NCBI GenBank assembly: GCA_030151365.1
Contig: JASLDW010000128.1
Location: 1 to 9,730, forward strand
Reading direction: 5' to 3'
From: Lysobacter sp.
GTDB taxonomy: Bacteria > Pseudomonadota > Gammaproteobacteria > Xanthomonadales > Xanthomonadaceae
DNA: 9,730 bases
This document shows positions 1 to 5,598 of the stretch, one piece after another. The translations under genes and the position numbers were made by a program. The notes under the pieces are model-generated. The model was not told where the DNA came from, did no database searches, and saw only the letters and a list, made by a program, of their open reading frames with translations. Every line of letters begins with the position of its first letter. Positions within the stretch are counted from its first letter, which is position 1.

Positions 1-33
1 TAGTGAACCAATCCTTCGGTTCCAGCCTCTGCG
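1..33 (+). other. Tail of a gene-less integron cassette (C0, partial)
   Basis: These bases are the 3' end of a cassette whose attC follows. Positions 3-40 align without gaps to 5568-5605, the end of gene-less cassette C11, with 31 of 38 bases identical including TCCTTCGGT. Its R'' CGCTAAC is complementary to the GTTAGCG that opens C19, so C0 probably began like C19. Inference: C0, C11 and C19 are one cassette family. No gene is visible. Confidence 0.6.
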
Positions 34-144
34 CGCTAACTAATCGTTCAAGCCGACCCCGCTTCGTGGCGCCGCCTGCGTGCCTGCGCTACGCTAGCAC
101 GCATTCGCCGCCACTCGCTGGGCGGCTTAACTCAGGTGTTAGGT
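34..144 (+). repeat. attC1 (type B), end of cassette C0
   Basis: R'' is CGCTAAC (34-40), then L'' GTTCAAGCCGA. The central arms are of the GCGTGC...GCACGC type with CTACGCTAGC between them. L' is CGGCTTAACTC and R' is GTTAGGT (138-144). L'' GTT-C-AAGCCG pairs with L' CGGCTT-AAC, leaving one C unpaired, the usual extrahelical base of attC. Recombination is expected between G138 and T139. Confidence 0.93.
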
Positions 145-147
145 GCC

Positions 148-411
148 ATGAAAGTCTTCGGCCAAGAGACGTGCCCTCAATGCAAATCAGAATTTGATAC
201 TCGCTCTGCAATTGTCGGTTTTGGACAGAAACACATATTTTCCAACACCCCAGCAATTCCTCCGCTAGTCTCCTGTCCAAAATGCCACTTCGAGTTTGAG
301 TCTGAGGGAATGCGCTACTTTGGGTTCTTATCCCCAGCGACATTCAAAATGTGCCTCGTACTTCTTATTCCAGTCATTTTCATACTGGCGGCGGTCATTT
401 CTTCCAAATAA
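148..411 (+). CDS. Zinc-ribbon protein with C-terminal membrane anchor (cassette C1)
   Basis: An 87-residue protein of unknown role. Two CxxC pairs are visible, C9-P-Q-C12 and C43-P-K-C46, each followed by an aromatic-acidic stretch (KSEF, HFEF). This is the layout of a four-cysteine zinc ribbon. Residues about 66-84 form one hydrophobic helix, so the ribbon is probably anchored to the inner membrane from the cytoplasmic side. The ATG at 148 lies 4 nt after the AGG of the upstream attC R' core, which can serve as ribosome-binding site. An in-frame GTG at 136 lies inside attC and is less likely. It is the only gene in its cassette and the stop precedes attC2 by 8 nt. The zinc ribbon is inferred from spacing alone, and no specific family is recognised. 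Confidence 0.8.
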   Translation: MKVFGQETCPQCKSEFDTRSAIVGFGQKHIFSNTPAIPPLVSCPKCHFEFESEGMRYFGFLSPATFKMCLVLLIPVIFILAAVISSK

Positions 412-419
412 AAGTTGGC

Positions 420-529
420 ACCTAACTAATCGTTCAAGCCGACGCCGCTTCGTGGCACGATTTTGGGCTTTCCGCTACGCTAGCCCAAAACCGCACCACT
501 CTCGGCGCGGCTTAACTCAGGTGTTAGGC
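420..529 (+). repeat. attC2 (type A), end of cassette C1
   Basis: R'' is ACCTAAC (420-426) and R' is GTTAGGC (523-529). The central arms are of the TTTTGGGCT...AGCCCAAAA type. It is nearly identical to attC4, the only difference I see being GA versus GG before TTTTGGG. TGGCACCTAAC (416-426) is the exact reverse complement of the cassette start at 138-148. Confidence 0.95.
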
Positions 530-532
530 CTC

Positions 533-1132
533 ATGTTTGAGCATCCCTTGCCAATTGCGTATCAAGAACTTGCCAATAAACGGGCAAGTTCCTGTCCGAA
601 TCCTTATAAACAGCCGGAAGACTTTCACTATCAATTTCAGGACTGGGTAAGTCCTTATACAAAAGGTGCGCACGCCTACAACAGCGTCGCAATTGTTCTT
701 CAGGACTGGGCAAGTAGCGATGCTTTAAAGAACCCTAGCGATAATATTCAAGAATTTGGCCGAAATCCAGAATTACGAACAAATCGCAATCTAAGCAAAT
801 TTCTCAAAAAGCACTTTAATCTAGAGATTCCTCAAACCTACGCCACTAACATCTTTCCATGGGTCAAGCCCGGAGGAATGTCAGCGCCCATACCAGTCAA
901 ACAAGCATATTCCGCTGCGGAGCAGTTCACGATAAACGAGTTACGTCTTGCTCAACCGATTATTACCATTGCTTTAGGCACCCTGGCTTCGCAAGTTCTA
1001 AGCAGACTGTCTGTTCATCATTTTGCTCTTCCTCACCCTGCAGCTCGCATTAGTAGAGAAAAGGCTGATTCACTTTGGGAAAAAGCGGCGCGCGAGTACG
1101 CAAGGCTAAAGGCAGCCAGAGCTGAGGCCTAA
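533..1132 (+). CDS. Uracil-DNA glycosylase superfamily protein (cassette C2)
   Basis: A 199-residue protein resembling family 4/5-like uracil-DNA glycosylases, which excise uracil or other damaged bases. Visible motifs, in family order, are YATN (103-106) followed by FPWVKPGG; the amphipathic stretch before PIITIALGTLAS (142-153), like the family's P-x-V-I-x-x-L-G-x-x-A; and LPHPAAR (166-172), matching the C-terminal HPS/HPA DNA-binding loop. The N-terminal strand IVLQDWAS (54-61) stands where many members have a GEAPG-type catalytic loop, so the active site may be divergent. No FeS-cluster cysteine set is seen; C21 is the only cysteine. The ATG at 533 is 4 nt after AGG of R'. The stop TAA is supplied by the R'' core (GCCTAAC). 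Repair and anti-phage roles are both possible; activity is inferred. Confidence 0.72.
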   Translation: MFEHPLPIAYQELANKRASSCPNPYKQPEDFHYQFQDWVSPYTKGAHAYNSVAIVLQDWASSDALKNPSDNIQEFGRNPELRTNRNLSKFLKKHFNLEIPQTYATNIFPWVKPGGMSAPIPVKQAYSAAEQFTINELRLAQPIITIALGTLASQVLSRLSVHHFALPHPAARISREKADSLWEKAAREYARLKAARAEA

Positions 1133-1237
1133 CTAATCGTTCAAGCCGACCCCGCTTCGCGGCGTCGGCCTGCGCCTTTTGGTAGTCTGCCGCTGTCCGC
1201 CGCCGCGAACCGGGGCGGCTTAACTCAGGTGTTAGGT
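1127..1237 (+). repeat. attC3 (type C), end of cassette C2
   Basis: R'' is GCCTAAC (1127-1133), which contains the stop codon of the C2 gene. R' is GTTAGGT (1231-1237). The centre is GC-rich (GGCGTCGGCCTGCG ... TTTTGGTAGTC ... CCGCCGCCGC) and lacks the CTACGCTAGC element of types A and B. L'' GTTCAAGCCG and L' CGGCTTAAC are intact. Confidence 0.93.
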
Positions 1238-1387
1238 GATTCGGGCCGAATTTTCCCGCGAGAAAAACAAAATGGGAGACGCCCTGCGCCTCCCACTATG
1301 AATTTATATCACCCATAGGGGCTTGCAGCAAGACCCAAAGCGAAACTTAAAATCGCGCCTCGTCAGAAATTAAGAGGTGGCTAGGCG
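1238..1387 (+). promoter_or_regulatory. Unusually long leader of the arr cassette, with hairpin
   Basis: 150 bases separate the R' core from the arr start, whereas most cassettes here have 3-50. At 1273-1295, TGGGAG and CTCCCA form a 6-bp stem, extended by two more pairs after an A-C mismatch, with a 5-nt loop. A weaker TTTTC/GAAAA repeat sits at 1251-1266. The hairpin has no T-tract, so it is not a typical terminator. AT-rich TATGAATTTATAT follows at 1297-1309 and could hold a -10 element, but I see no convincing -35. Regulatory function is inference. Confidence 0.35.
1373..1380 (+). promoter_or_regulatory. Ribosome binding site of arr
   Basis: AGAGGTGG lies 7 nt before ATG 1388. It supports that start and shows this cassette carries its own strong site rather than relying on the attC core. 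Confidence 0.7.
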
Positions 1388-1819
1388 ATGATTCATGATG
1401 AGTGGACACCGGTTACTCTTGAAAACTGCGATTCGGTAGCTGGTCCGTTTTACCACGGGACGAAGGCGAATCTATCGGTTGGTGACTTACTCACCGCGGG
1501 GTTCGTATCCAACTATCGCGATGACGTTGTGATGAACCATATCTATTTCACAACGATTCCAAAGGGTGAAGGCCTTGCCGCAGAAATCGCCAAAGGCGCA
1601 GGAAGGCCACGTGTCTATATTGTCGTTCCAACAGGTCCATTTGAAGACGATCCGAACGTTACCAATAAGAAGTTTCCTGGCAACCCAACACGATCTTATC
1701 GTAGCCGACACCCGCTAAAGATCGTTGATGAGCTAGAGAGCTGGGAACCTTACGATCCAGAGTTCATAGAAAATCTAAGAAAATTCGTTGAGTCTGGCTC
1801 AGGTGAAATTATCAACTAA
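1388..1819 (+). CDS. arr: NAD(+)-rifampin ADP-ribosyltransferase, Arr family (cassette C3)
   Basis: A 143-residue protein, the usual length of Arr enzymes, which transfer ADP-ribose from NAD+ to a hydroxyl of rifamycins in the cytoplasm and inactivate them. Family blocks are all present: GPFYHGTKANLSVGDLL (19-35), NHIYF (50-54), VYIVVPTGPFEDDPN (76-90) and TNKKFPGNPTRSYRSR (92-107). The catalytic triad known from mycobacterial Arr (His-Tyr-Asp) corresponds to H23, Y53 and D88 or D87, with the same H-to-Y spacing of 30. The ATG has a strong ribosome-binding site. It is alone in its cassette and the stop lies 24 nt before attC4. Arr cassettes are known from mobile integrons (arr-2, arr-3). This one is clearly diverged and sits in a chromosomal-type array, so it may be an ancestral or reservoir form. 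Resistance itself is inferred. Confidence 0.95.
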   Translation: MIHDEWTPVTLENCDSVAGPFYHGTKANLSVGDLLTAGFVSNYRDDVVMNHIYFTTIPKGEGLAAEIAKGAGRPRVYIVVPTGPFEDDPNVTNKKFPGNPTRSYRSRHPLKIVDELESWEPYDPEFIENLRKFVESGSGEIIN

Positions 1820-1843
1820 TGGGCGCGCGCCCTACCCCAAATC

Positions 1844-1953
1844 ACCTAACTAATCGTTCAAGCCGACGCCGCTTCGTGGCACGGTTTTGGGCTTTCCGCT
1901 ACGCTAGCCCAAAACCGCACCACTCTCGGCGCGGCTTAACTCAGGTGTTAGGC
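1844..1953 (+). repeat. attC4 (type A), end of cassette C3
   Basis: R'' is ACCTAAC (1844-1850) and R' is GTTAGGC (1947-1953). It is a near copy of attC2. AATCACCTAAC (1840-1850) is the reverse complement of the arr cassette start (1231-1241), and a further GGG/CCC pairs after one mismatch. Confidence 0.95.
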
Positions 1954-1956
1954 AGC

Positions 1957-2274
1957 ATGAGCGACATTTTTGATCCTCAAAATCTTTTATGGCTGCTCCA
2001 GCGCGCTCTATTGGGCGAAGTGCATCCGCAACTAAGACAAGCATCAATCGAAGCAGATCCTAAAAATAGAGTCGTTAAACTTCGATTCGAGTATGACGGC
2101 GAACCCAGCGACTTGGTCCGCGAAAGCTGCTCATGCGTTGCTACAGAGGTGTTAGCTGACTTTCCGGCGCCATGGGAATTGGATGAACAACATATTGCTG
2201 TAGCTTTTCCACAAAAGCTAACGGGACTAAACCATATTGCGTATCTCCGCTGGGAGCCGGAGCATGCTGCCTAA
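1957..2274 (+). CDS. Conserved-looking hypothetical protein, 105 aa (cassette C4)
   Basis: An acidic soluble protein with no signal peptide or membrane helix. It starts with an amphipathic helix (about 6-32, LLWLLQRALLGEVHPQLRQASIEAD), then a strand VVKLRFEYDG (about 39-48), a helix containing CSCVATEVLADF (about 58-69) and a C-terminal strand pair. The alternating alpha/beta arrangement and the WELDEQHIAV segment recall small immunity-type or IscU-like folds, but I do not recognise a family. The ATG at 1957 lies 4 nt after AGG of R'. The TAA is the one inside R'' GCCTAAC. The last codons (CAT GCT GCC TAA) are part of the cassette-end inverted repeat. Confidence 0.78.
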   Translation: MSDIFDPQNLLWLLQRALLGEVHPQLRQASIEADPKNRVVKLRFEYDGEPSDLVRESCSCVATEVLADFPAPWELDEQHIAVAFPQKLTGLNHIAYLRWEPEHAA

Positions 2275-2378
2275 CTAGTCGTTCAAGCCGACCCCGCTTC
2301 GCGGCGCCGGTTCGGTGCCGTGGTATTTTGCACCCAACCGCCGCCGCAAATCGGAGCGGCTTAACTCAGGTGTTAGCC
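2269..2378 (+). repeat. attC5 (type C, second subtype), end of cassette C4
   Basis: R'' is GCCTAAC (2269-2275). R' is GTTAGCC (2372-2378), deviating from GTTRRRY at the sixth base. The centre has GGTGCCGTGGTATTTTGCACCCAACC followed by GCCGCCGCAAATCGG, shared with attC16 and attC18. CATGCTGCCTAAC (2263-2275) is the exact reverse complement of 1947-1959. Confidence 0.92.
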
Positions 2379-2386
2379 TTCACTAA

Positions 2387-2392
2387 GGGGAG
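2387..2392 (+). promoter_or_regulatory. Ribosome binding site that decides the C5 start
   Basis: GGGGAG lies 7 nt before ATG 2400. It favours this ATG over the in-frame GTG at 2370 that lies inside attC5. Confidence 0.6.
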
Positions 2393-2399
2393 ATTATTG

Positions 2400-2795
2400 A
2401 TGCCGTTATTTGGAGTCATTGTTGCCGTAGCTCTCTCTACGACATCCGCAAGCCAGACCAACCCTATCAACTCTATTGCCACCGATAAAAGCAAATTTGT
2501 TGGATTCTGGCGAATGGTGAGAGACGAAGACGGAACTTCTACTACAGACACTATGGAATTCACGTCGGATGGAACTTATGTCATGCATGGATTTCAATGC
2601 TCCATCCATGTTGAAGTTCCGTACCACATATACAAAGGGAACCTGTACGGAACAATCGAGGTACCAGGCAAAGGGCCCATAGCGATTATTTTCCATCCCA
2701 ATTCCGATGGGCAACTCATATTTACTTCGCCGCGCACTAGAAATAACGCTTATTACGAGCGCATTTCAGAAAACCCTTGCCCAACTTCAAAGTGA
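2400..2795 (+). CDS. Exported protein with lipocalin-like sequence (cassette C5)
   Basis: A 131-residue protein. Residues 1-18 (PLFGVIVAVALSTTSAS) look like a signal peptide with an Ala-Ser cleavage site, though the region before the hydrophobic core has no positive charge. The mature part is beta-rich, with FVGFWRMV (33-40) followed by MEFTSDGTYVMHG (52-64). That G-x-W then F-x-x-DGTY pattern is common in lipocalin-like and related small beta-barrel proteins. C67 and C127 could form a disulfide outside the cytoplasm. Starting at the upstream GTG 2370 would add a positively charged n-region (FTKGR), so a longer signal peptide cannot be excluded. The TGA falls just before the R'' core. Function is unknown. 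Confidence 0.78.
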   Translation: MPLFGVIVAVALSTTSASQTNPINSIATDKSKFVGFWRMVRDEDGTSTTDTMEFTSDGTYVMHGFQCSIHVEVPYHIYKGNLYGTIEVPGKGPIAIIFHPNSDGQLIFTSPRTRNNAYYERISENPCPTSK

Positions 2796-2796
2796 A

Positions 2797-2907
2797 GGCT
2801 AACTAATCGTTCAAGCCGACCCCGCTTCGCGGCGTCGGCCTGCGGCTTTTGGTAGTCTTCCGCAACCCGCCGCCGCAAATCGGCGCGGCTTAACTCAGGT
2901 GTTAGGC
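2797..2907 (+). repeat. attC6 (type C), end of cassette C5
   Basis: R'' is GGCTAAC (2797-2803), matching by complementarity the unusual GTTAGCC that opens C5. R' is GTTAGGC (2901-2907). AGTGAAGGCTAAC (2791-2803) is the exact reverse complement of 2372-2384. The centre resembles attC3 and attC11. Confidence 0.93.
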
Positions 2908-2948
2908 CTCATAAAGAGCATCATCGCAATCATGCGAAGGGAGCCAAG

Positions 2949-3365
2949 ATGACTATGCCCTCTGCAGCTCAGACGAAGGGTTTCTTATTGTTCCGGCGCG
3001 TAATCATCATTGTTCTAGCCGGGCTTTTGATCTTCTATCACAGCCTCACGCTCTACGAAATGTATCTAGGAAATGGTAACGGTGCACACACTCTCTTCGA
3101 CCATGTGCAATCAGTCTTCCGTGTGCTTATCACCATTAATTTACTGCTCGTTGTCTTAGGGGTGCGCTGGGCATTGTGGGGGATGTGGTTCAGTATCGGC
3201 GGACTAATCGCAACTCAGTATTGGGCGCATTTCGGCAATTTGCCCGTCGATTTCACTAAAGGCAGGCACCCCCTCTCCTACCTAAAGGGCTTCATATTCC
3301 CGACAATCATCACCTTGTCGTTCCACTCTTCAAACAGGTCTCGCACACGTGCCGCCGAAACTTGA
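2949..3365 (+). CDS. Four-helix membrane protein, hypothetical (cassette C6)
   Basis: A 138-residue inner-membrane protein with predicted helices at about 17-36 (RVIIIVLAGLLIFYHSLTL), 55-71, 73-91 (RWALWGMWFSIGGLIATQ) and 112-124. The N-terminus and C-terminus (SSNRSRTRAA) are basic, suggesting both face the cytoplasm. The ATG follows GAAGGGAG (2936-2943) by 5 nt, a good ribosome-binding site, and lies 41 nt past R'. An alternative ATG three residues in (M3) is possible. The family is not recognised. The stop is 14 nt before attC7. Confidence 0.82.
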   Translation: MTMPSAAQTKGFLLFRRVIIIVLAGLLIFYHSLTLYEMYLGNGNGAHTLFDHVQSVFRVLITINLLLVVLGVRWALWGMWFSIGGLIATQYWAHFGNLPVDFTKGRHPLSYLKGFIFPTIITLSFHSSNRSRTRAAET

Positions 3366-3379
3366 TCTCCCGGCGTGAG

Positions 3380-3489
3380 GCCTAACTAATCGTTCAAGCC
3401 GACGCCGCTTCGTGGCACGGTTTTGGGATCTGCGCTACGCTAGCCCAAAACCACACCACTCTCGGCGCGGCTTAACTCAGGTGTTAGGC
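3380..3489 (+). repeat. attC7 (type A), end of cassette C6
   Basis: R'' is GCCTAAC (3380-3386) and R' is GTTAGGC (3483-3489). It has the type A centre, with ATCTGCG in place of CTTTCCG in the unpaired loop region. TGAGGCCTAAC (3376-3386) is the exact reverse complement of 2901-2911. Confidence 0.94.
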
Positions 3490-3494
3490 ATTTC

Positions 3495-3893
3495 ATGAGC
3501 CCTTATAGCAATCCGACAAAGCGTGTCAATTCTGATATCGGTTCACGCCCAAAAGCCATTACGTATCCAAGCTATTTCTTAGCCGGAGCAATTTCGCATC
3601 TATTTGTCGTAGCATCAATTTTCATTCCAACAAGCTCAACTTCACTACTGCCAACTCTCTGGTTTTTGATTGGCGCATTCCTTCCCCTAGCTGTGTTCAT
3701 TTTCTGTCGCACGATCTCCACAACCTCATTCATTGCCTACATATTCGGCATGGCCATTGCTGAATTGGCTCGCCAACAACTTATGTGGGGCCATATCATG
3801 GTCTCTGCGTTTAAGGGTGCGGCCTTTCTACTCCCTGCAATAGCTGGACTAATCGCATTCGTAACAATTATGTTGGCCCGCCGAAATGCCTAA
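3495..3893 (+). CDS. Four-helix membrane protein, hypothetical (cassette C7)
   Basis: A 132-residue protein with a polar basic N-terminus (about 1-22) and predicted membrane helices at about 27-45, 52-71, 77-93 and 105-126, ending in a positively charged LARRNA tail. No catalytic motif is evident. It has the same size and helix number as the C6 product, but I see no clear sequence similarity. The ATG at 3495 is 6 nt after AGG of the attC7 R' core, the only ribosome-binding candidate. The stop TAA is the one within GCCTAAC of attC8, so gene and cassette end together. Confidence 0.82.
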   Translation: MSPYSNPTKRVNSDIGSRPKAITYPSYFLAGAISHLFVVASIFIPTSSTSLLPTLWFLIGAFLPLAVFIFCRTISTTSFIAYIFGMAIAELARQQLMWGHIMVSAFKGAAFLLPAIAGLIAFVTIMLARRNA

Positions 3894-3999
3894 CTAATCG
3901 TTCAAGCCGACCCCGCTTCGTGGCACCGTCCGCGTGCCTGCGCTACGCTAGCACGCGTCCGCCGCCACTGCGCGTGGCGGCTTAACTCAGGTGTTAGGT
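3888..3999 (+). repeat. attC8 (type B), end of cassette C7
   Basis: R'' is GCCTAAC (3888-3894) and R' is GTTAGGT (3993-3999). It has the type B centre GCGTGC...GCACGC with CTACGCTAGC. GAAATGCCTAAC (3883-3894) is the exact reverse complement of 3483-3494. Confidence 0.94.
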
Positions 4000-4002
4000 C
4001 CC

Positions 4003-4308
4003 ATGATCGTCCTATCTCGCATCTCAATTCTCCTCCTCACAATGTTCCTTGTAGGGTGCAAGCTCAATGGTGGAATTGAAACAAAGCTGATTGGAGCGAA
4101 CATCACGTTCTATGTTCCATTCGAGCGCGCAACTTACACATATGGTCCCTGGGGAATCTACTACAGCGGACCTCACGTAAGCGCTAGAACCGACGGGCGG
4201 AATCTCTATGTCAATGGTACTCGGTGCGCGAGTCTCAAATCAGGTGACTGGGTAAATCTCGATGAACCACCGCTTGTGCGGGTCAATGGATACTTTGTGA
4301 AGTGCTAA
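4003..4308 (+). CDS. Small lipoprotein (cassette C8)
   Basis: A 101-residue protein with a clear lipoprotein signal: basic R6, hydrophobic ISILLLTMF, and the lipobox L16-V17-G18-C19, where C19 would be lipidated. The mature part of about 83 residues is rich in Gly, Tyr and beta-type segments (YTYGPWGIYYSGPHVSA; NLYVNGTRCASLKSGDWVNL), suggesting a small periplasmic beta domain. The residue after C19 is Lys rather than Asp, so outer-membrane sorting would be expected. C75 and the C-terminal C101 may pair. The ATG at 4003 is 4 nt after AGG of R'. No family is recognised. Confidence 0.85.
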   Translation: MIVLSRISILLLTMFLVGCKLNGGIETKLIGANITFYVPFERATYTYGPWGIYYSGPHVSARTDGRNLYVNGTRCASLKSGDWVNLDEPPLVRVNGYFVKC

Positions 4309-4326
4309 AAAGCTATATCGCATGGC

Positions 4327-4436
4327 ACCTAACAGCTCGTTCAAGCCGACGCCGCTTCGTGGCACGGTTTTGGGCTTTCCGCTACGCTAGCCCAAAACCA
4401 CACCACTCTCGGCGCGGCTTAACTCAGGTGTTAGCC
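4327..4436 (+). repeat. attC9 (type A), end of cassette C8
   Basis: R'' is ACCTAAC (4327-4333) and R' is GTTAGCC (4430-4436). The spacer before L'' reads AGCTC instead of TAATC. CATGGCACCTAAC (4321-4333) matches the reverse complement of 3993-4005 at 12 of 13 positions. Confidence 0.94.
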
Positions 4437-4446
4437 GTCAGCAAAC

Positions 4447-4453
4447 AGGAGGT
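4447..4453 (+). promoter_or_regulatory. Strong ribosome binding site of C9
   Basis: AGGAGGT, a near-perfect Shine-Dalgarno sequence, lies 5 nt before ATG 4459. It is the strongest such site in the window. Confidence 0.75.
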
Positions 4454-4458
4454 CACGC

Positions 4459-4647
4459 ATGTCAGCTCTGTCCTTCAATAAGGTCGCCACGGCCATCTTC
4501 GGCTTAGTAGCTGCTGCGCAGCTCGCTCGGATGATCCTCGGACTCCCTCTTCTAATCGGCAATATTTTCATCCCAATCTGGGCTTCTGGAATTGGCTTTC
4601 TTGTAGCTGCAGGAATGGCACTCTGGGGTTTACGCAGCAAGCCATAA
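4459..4647 (+). CDS. Two-helix membrane peptide, hypothetical (cassette C9)
   Basis: A 62-residue, very hydrophobic protein with helices at about 8-27 and 36-57, joined by a short loop around R24, and a basic C-terminal tail (RSKP). The size and layout resemble small integral membrane proteins that are common and uncharacterised in proteobacteria. The excellent ribosome-binding site and good open frame make it a convincing gene despite its length. A 43-nt non-coding tail (4648-4690) separates its stop from attC10. Confidence 0.8.
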   Translation: MSALSFNKVATAIFGLVAAAQLARMILGLPLLIGNIFIPIWASGIGFLVAAGMALWGLRSKP

Positions 4648-4690
4648 ATTAGCTCGTTGGCCTTCTCCCATTGCCTTCATGGTTGCTGGC

Positions 4691-4801
4691 GTCTAACTAC
4701 TCGTTCAAGCCGACCCCGCTTCGTGGCACCGTCTGCGTGCCTGCGCTACGCTAGCACTCATCCGCCGCCACTCTCGGGGCGGCTTAACTCAGGTGTTAGG
4801 C
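4691..4801 (+). repeat. attC10 (type B), end of cassette C9
   Basis: R'' is GTCTAAC (4691-4697) and R' is GTTAGGC (4795-4801). This R'' is not the exact complement of the cassette's opening GTTAGCC. The extended ends 4430-4442 and 4685-4697 match at 11 of 13 positions, with one mismatch inside the core, the weakest pairing in the window apart from the bulged ends of C17. Confidence 0.93.
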
Positions 4802-4804
4802 ATC

Positions 4805-4810
4805 AGGTGA
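4805..4810 (+). promoter_or_regulatory. Ribosome binding site supporting a TTG start for C10
   Basis: AGGTGA precedes TTG 4814 by 3 nt and contains the in-frame TGA (4808-4810) that closes the frame upstream. No ATG or GTG exists early in this frame, so TTG is the only reasonable start. Confidence 0.55.
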
Positions 4811-4813
4811 AAC

Positions 4814-5260
4814 TTGACCGCATTTAACCCAAACTACCCAACCTGCTCATACACGCACGTCTGGCTGCGTGTTCTCGACGAAAATCTAGACCCAGCAGAG
4901 ATATCTGCCGTTCTTGATATAGAGCCCACCAAGACACAACGTGCCGGCGATCTCGCCTCAGCAAAGACTGGACGCCGGCGCAAGTATTCCGGGTGGTTCC
5001 TGGAATCAGCCGATTTTATTGAAAGCCGTGATTCACGCGATCACTTTGCTTGGCTGCTAGACCGAATATCTAACAAAGGCGAGCAGCTTAGATTACTTGC
5101 CTCGCGTGGTTACACCGTAGACATTTGTTGCCGTTGGGATTCAGCATCGGGCCATGGAGGCCCGAACATGGACCCGGATCAAATGATTCAGCTTGGGTCG
5201 CTTGGCATTGAAGTTTGGTTTGACATCTACTTTGACAGGGAATCGGACTCTGATGCCTAA
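4814..5260 (+). CDS. DUF4279 domain protein (cassette C10)
   Basis: A 148-residue soluble protein that reads as a DUF4279 family member. It has the opening strand THVWLRVLDENLDPAEISAVLDIEPTKTQRAGD (14-46), a G-W-x-L-E-S strand at about 60-65, the helix HFAWLLDRISNKGEQLRLLASRGY, a strand VDICCRWDSASGHGG, then a final helix and strand LGSLGIEVWFDIYFD. Two similar halves (DPAEISAVLDIEP and DPDQMIQLGSLGIEVWFDIYF) fit the family's pseudo-symmetric alpha/beta fold. The biochemical role of the family is unknown to me. Translation must begin at TTG, and the stop TAA is inside R'' GCCTAAC of attC11. The cassette is single-gene. Confidence 0.85.
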   Translation: MTAFNPNYPTCSYTHVWLRVLDENLDPAEISAVLDIEPTKTQRAGDLASAKTGRRRKYSGWFLESADFIESRDSRDHFAWLLDRISNKGEQLRLLASRGYTVDICCRWDSASGHGGPNMDPDQMIQLGSLGIEVWFDIYFDRESDSDA

Positions 5261-5365
5261 CTATTCGTTCAAGCCGACCCCGCTTCGCGGCGTCGGCCTG
5301 CGGCGTCTGGTAGCCTGCCGCTGTCCGCCGCCGCAAATCGGGGCGGCTTAACTCAGGTGTTAGCA
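5255..5365 (+). repeat. attC11 (type C), end of cassette C10
   Basis: R'' is GCCTAAC (5255-5261). R' is GTTAGCA (5359-5365), departing from GTTRRRY at its last two bases. CTGATGCCTAAC (5250-5261) is the exact reverse complement of 4795-4806. The centre is of the attC3/attC6 kind. Confidence 0.92.
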
Positions 5366-5598
5366 CTCACATTTGCCATTTCGCTTTAAGGCTCAATCGC
5401 TGCGTTTTCGCTAAAGCCTATTCCTTCGGCAAATGTTCGCCGGCGCTCGTTCTCCGTTCGCCCCGCGTATCCAGCAGCGCCCTCGCCTTCGGCCGCAAAA
5501 CCTCGGTGCTGCCTGTCCAAGCCCTCTAATTAAGCCCGCCTCCGGCCACATCCTTCGCCGCAACCCCGTGAGCCATTCCTTCGGTCACCGCCCCTGCG
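5366..5598 (+). other. Gene-less cassette C11 body
   Basis: About 230 bases without a credible gene: the only longer + strand frame runs on into attC12, and the minus strand offers a 16-codon frame at best. Inverted repeats stand out: ACATTTGCC (5369-5377) with GGCAAATGT (5428-5436), perfect over 9 bp; inside it GCTTTA (5383-5388) with TAAAGC (5412-5417); then GGCGCT (5442-5447) with AGCGCC (5476-5481). CCTTCGG recurs at 5423, 5486 and 5578. The first 60 bases from 5359 align without gaps to 9593-9652 of C19, and the end aligns to 3-40. A structured RNA or DNA element is inferred. Confidence 0.65.

Noticed and set aside
1273..1295. Hairpin before arr as a rho-independent terminator
   Set aside because: No T-tract follows; the downstream sequence is CTATGAATTTAT.
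2406..2714. 102-codon minus-strand frame inside C5
   Set aside because: It lies opposite the exported C5 protein and lacks a ribosome-binding site and recognisable motifs.
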